DNA from: Paludisphaera soli
GTDB lineage: Bacteria; Planctomycetota; Planctomycetia; Isosphaerales; Isosphaeraceae
DNA: 64,000 bases
Assembly: GCF_011064595.1 (NCBI RefSeq)
Contig: NZ_JAALJI010000028.1
Location: 41,620 to 105,619, forward strand
Direction: 5' to 3'
Part shown: positions 61,874-64,000 of the stretch, piece after piece
How the letters are laid out: every line of letters starts with the position of its first letter
How positions within the stretch are numbered: position 1 is the stretch's first letter
The notes under the pieces: generated by a model
Databases searched by the model: none
Told to the model about the DNA's origin: nothing
Seen by the model: the letters and a program-made list of their open reading frames with translations, nothing else
Translations under genes and position numbers: made by a program

Positions 61874-63580
61874 GTGCTGCGCGAACTCTCGGTTCAGAAC
61901 CTGGCGACGATCGAAGACGTCCAGATCGAGCTGGAAGACGGCTTCTGCGTCTGGAGCGGCGAGACCGGGGCGGGCAAGAGCCTCTTGCTCTCCGCGCTCG
62001 GCCTGGTGCTCGGAGGCAAGGCGTCGGCCGAGCTGGTGCGCTCGGGCAAGCCCGAGGCCCGCGCCGGGGCCGTCTTCGAGATCGAGGACCCCACCCTGCG
62101 CGCCGACCTGGAGGAGGTCCTCGGGTCCGCGCTGGAAGATGGGACGCTGATCATCAATCGCCGCGTTTCGGCTCAGGGGCGGAGCGCCGCGCAGGTCAAC
62201 GGCATGCCGGTGACGATCGCGACTCTCCAGAAGCTGGGCGAGCGGCTGATCGACGTCCACGGCCAGTTCGAGAACCGTGCGCTGGTCGACCCCGACCGCC
62301 AGCGGGACCTCCTCGACGCCTTCGGCGGCCTGGAGGAACTCCACATGGCCTACACCGAGGCCCGGACCCGGCACGACCAGCTCCGACGCGCCCGCCAGGC
62401 GCTCCTCGACTCGTCCCAGGCCCGTCAGCGCGAGCGGACCCTGCTCGCGTTCGAGCGCGACGAGTTGGCCGCCGCCGATCCCAAGGCCGGCGAGCACGAG
62501 GAGCTGGTGCAGGAGTCGCACATCCTCGCCAACGCCGAGGCCCTGCGCACCGCCGCCGTCGACGGCCATCGGCTCCTGTACGAGGCCGACCGCTCGGCCC
62601 AGGAGATCCTCTGCCGCGTCGCGCGGTCGCTCGAACCGCTCGCGAAGGAGGTCCCCGAACTGGCCGAGGCCGCCGCCACCCTGGAGCGCCTGGCCGACGA
62701 GACCCGCGAGGTCGCCTACACCTTGCGCGACCTGGGCCAGGGCTGGGACGAGGACCCCGAGCGGCTCGAAGACGTCGAGACCCGCTTAGCCCAGTACCGG
62801 AAGCTCTCCAACCACTTCCACTGCCAGCCCGACGACCTGGCCGCGCTCAAGGCCGAGATCGAGGCCAAGCTCGCCGCGATCGAGCGCGACGAGAGCGACC
62901 TGAAGGAGTTCGACCGGCCCCTCGCCGAGGCCTGGGGAGCCGTCAAGAAAGCCGCCGCCGCGCTCACGGACGGGCGTCGCAAGACGGCCAAGGATTTCGG
63001 CAAGGCCATCCAGGCGCGGTTGAAGTGCCTGGGGATGGACCGGGCGAAGCTCTCCGTCGAGGTCGAGCCGCGTCCGCTGGGGGACGATCCGACCGCTCCG
63101 TCGCCCCCCGAGTCCGGGGCCGACCGGGTCGAGATGATCTTCCTGGCGAATCCCGGCGAGGTTCCCCAGCCGCTCCGCAAGATCGCCTCGGGCGGCGAGC
63201 TTTCGCGCGTGACGCTCGCCGCCAAGGCGGTCCTGGCGGCCGTCGACCGGGTGCCGACCCTGGTCTTCGACGAGATCGACACCGGCGTCGGCGGCCGGCT
63301 TGGCTCGGCCCTGGGCAAGACGCTCGCCGACCTGGCCAAGCACCATCAGGTGGTCTGCGTCACCCACCTGCCGCAGATGGCCAGCTATGCTCGGAAGCAA
63401 TGGGTGATCCGCAAGCAGGTCGATCGCGGCCGGACCCGGACCACCATCGCCCCGCTCGCCGAGACCGAGCGCGTTGCCGAACTCGCCGCCATGCTCCGCG
63501 GCGACTCCGCCGCCGAGAGCACCCGCCTCGAAGCCCGCGAGATGCTCCGCGAGGCCCGCGAGGCCGTCGGCGTAGCCTGA
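61874..63580 (+). CDS. recN: DNA repair protein RecN
   Basis: A 568-residue SMC-like ATPase used in double-strand break repair. The GTG at 61874 is chosen: GGAGG stands 8 bases upstream and it gives the canonical MLRELSVQNLATIEDVQIELEDGFCVWSGETGAGKS (Walker A at 29-36). An ATG at 61808 would add 22 residues. The middle holds two coiled-coil arms (LRRARQALLDSSQARQRERTL, ALKAEIEAKLAAIERDESDL), and the C-terminus has the ABC signature IASGGELSRV, Walker B LVFDEIDTGVGG and VTHLPQMAS. Length is typical. Confidence 0.94.
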   Translation: MLRELSVQNLATIEDVQIELEDGFCVWSGETGAGKSLLLSALGLVLGGKASAELVRSGKPEARAGAVFEIEDPTLRADLEEVLGSALEDGTLIINRRVSAQGRSAAQVNGMPVTIATLQKLGERLIDVHGQFENRALVDPDRQRDLLDAFGGLEELHMAYTEARTRHDQLRRARQALLDSSQARQRERTLLAFERDELAAADPKAGEHEELVQESHILANAEALRTAAVDGHRLLYEADRSAQEILCRVARSLEPLAKEVPELAEAAATLERLADETREVAYTLRDLGQGWDEDPERLEDVETRLAQYRKLSNHFHCQPDDLAALKAEIEAKLAAIERDESDLKEFDRPLAEAWGAVKKAAAALTDGRRKTAKDFGKAIQARLKCLGMDRAKLSVEVEPRPLGDDPTAPSPPESGADRVEMIFLANPGEVPQPLRKIASGGELSRVTLAAKAVLAAVDRVPTLVFDEIDTGVGGRLGSALGKTLADLAKHHQVVCVTHLPQMASYARKQWVIRKQVDRGRTRTTIAPLAETERVAELAAMLRGDSAAESTRLEAREMLREAREAVGVA

Positions 63581-63910
63581 CGCGAAGTGGGCGGGGAAGA
63601 ATTCGTAAGGCTTCGATTCCGGCCCGGAACCGCTACACCTCGCGGAACCGCCCACTCCGCTCGGCGGCGAGGCGACGACTCGTCGTCGTGCAGTGTCGCA
63701 CCTTGGTCGACCACCGCCTCGTGCTCCCGCCGCTCGCTTTCCTCCGAGGCCATCCTCCGACGCACTCCCGAACCACTGCCAGTCCGTCAGGGCATCGCCC
63801 ACTCGCGGCTTTCCTGGCCCCGCCCTTCCAACCTGAGTCGACAGGCTCGCCGGAGCAGAACTCTGGGAGGACAGCAGACGGAGAGCTGAAAGGCGCATGA
63901 AAAAGGGTTA
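63581..63910. other. 330-base gap, nothing recognised
   Basis: Downstream of recN to the probable insertion-sequence end. An open frame of 100 codons is Ser/Arg-rich with no domain or ribosome binding site and is not accepted. No terminator with a T tract was identified. Confidence 0.35.
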
Positions 63911-64000
63911 GAGCCGTTTCCCGCTGATTGTGTCGGTTGACGCGGTTATTCCTGGGTAGCTCTGGAGGACCCCCGGGATGAATGCCTACTCGACCGACCT
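63911..64000 (+). mobile_element. probable left end of an IS630-type insertion sequence, cut by window
   Basis: A TA dinucleotide at 63909-63910, the target used by IS630/Tc1 elements, is followed by GAGCCGTTTCCCGC and then, 67 bases in, by a start codon with transposase-like first residues. The terminal repeat cannot be checked because the right end lies outside the window. Confidence 0.45.
63978..64000 (+). CDS. start of an IS630-type transposase, truncated by window edge
   Basis: An ATG with GGAGG ~8 bases upstream encodes MNAYSTDL before the sequence stops. IS630-family transposases commonly begin with this pattern (M-x-AYS-x-DLR). Only eight residues are visible, so the assignment is tentative. 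Confidence 0.5.

Noticed and set aside
63587..63889. A 100-codon frame after recN
   Set aside because: Ser/Arg-rich, no domain, no Shine-Dalgarno; looks like non-coding DNA.

Overview
The window is GC-rich chromosomal DNA from a planctomycete, most likely of the Isosphaeraceae/Gemmataceae kind. The evidence is the gene content: DUF1559 pseudopilin-like proteins with an H-X9-DG motif, a PSCyt/DUF1549/DUF1553 cytochrome-type protein paired with a DUF1501 protein, FG-GAP/ASPIC-UnbV and WD40 proteins, ECF sigma factors next to Ser/Thr kinases with TPR-like tails, and an L9 ribosomal protein with a long basic N-terminal extension. No rRNA, tRNA or CRISPR array was recognised.

Layout. 1-6.4 kb: the 3' part of a WD40 protein translationally coupled to an FG-GAP/ASPIC-UnbV protein, a small HTH regulator, two hypothetical genes (one closed by a strong intrinsic terminator) and an ECF sigma factor. 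6.4-12.1 kb: the Ser/Thr kinase paired with that sigma factor, a XerD-type recombinase and a Spinster-like MFS transporter. 12.2-16.6 kb: a modABC molybdate importer (minus strand) and a P-loop NTPase with a membrane hairpin inserted between Walker A and B. 16.7-23.9 kb: two single-pass membrane WD40 proteins around an Hsp20 gene and a second, overlapping sigma/kinase pair. 24.3-33.5 kb (minus strand): rsgA, a double-ACT protein, a large secreted protein with a collagen-like tail, a tiny membrane protein, and the DUF1501 and PSCyt/PSD1 proteins.

33.7-43.0 kb: a TetR regulator with a perfect 18-bp palindromic operator at its promoter, then an RND adaptor and two tandem RND pumps that appear to have exchanged sequence by gene conversion; no outer-membrane channel gene follows. 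43.0-48.2 kb: three tandem cassettes, each a tiny lipoprotein (motif around Cys plus EVGT or EEGT) followed by a DUF1559 pseudopilin-like protein, each with a candidate promoter and a pyrimidine-rich leader, ending at a 17-bp-stem terminator. This array is the most distinctive part of the window.

48.2-64 kb: a glycosyltransferase, then a plus-strand information-processing block (trmL, rplY, pth, rpsF, ssb, rplI, terminator, dnaB) in which rpsR is missing from its common place, a polytopic membrane protein, a small tRNA-binding protein, a solitary NPPW-type methyltransferase coupled to an esterase, a YbdK-type carboxylate-amine ligase, recN, and at the right edge what looks like the first codons of an IS630-type transposase.
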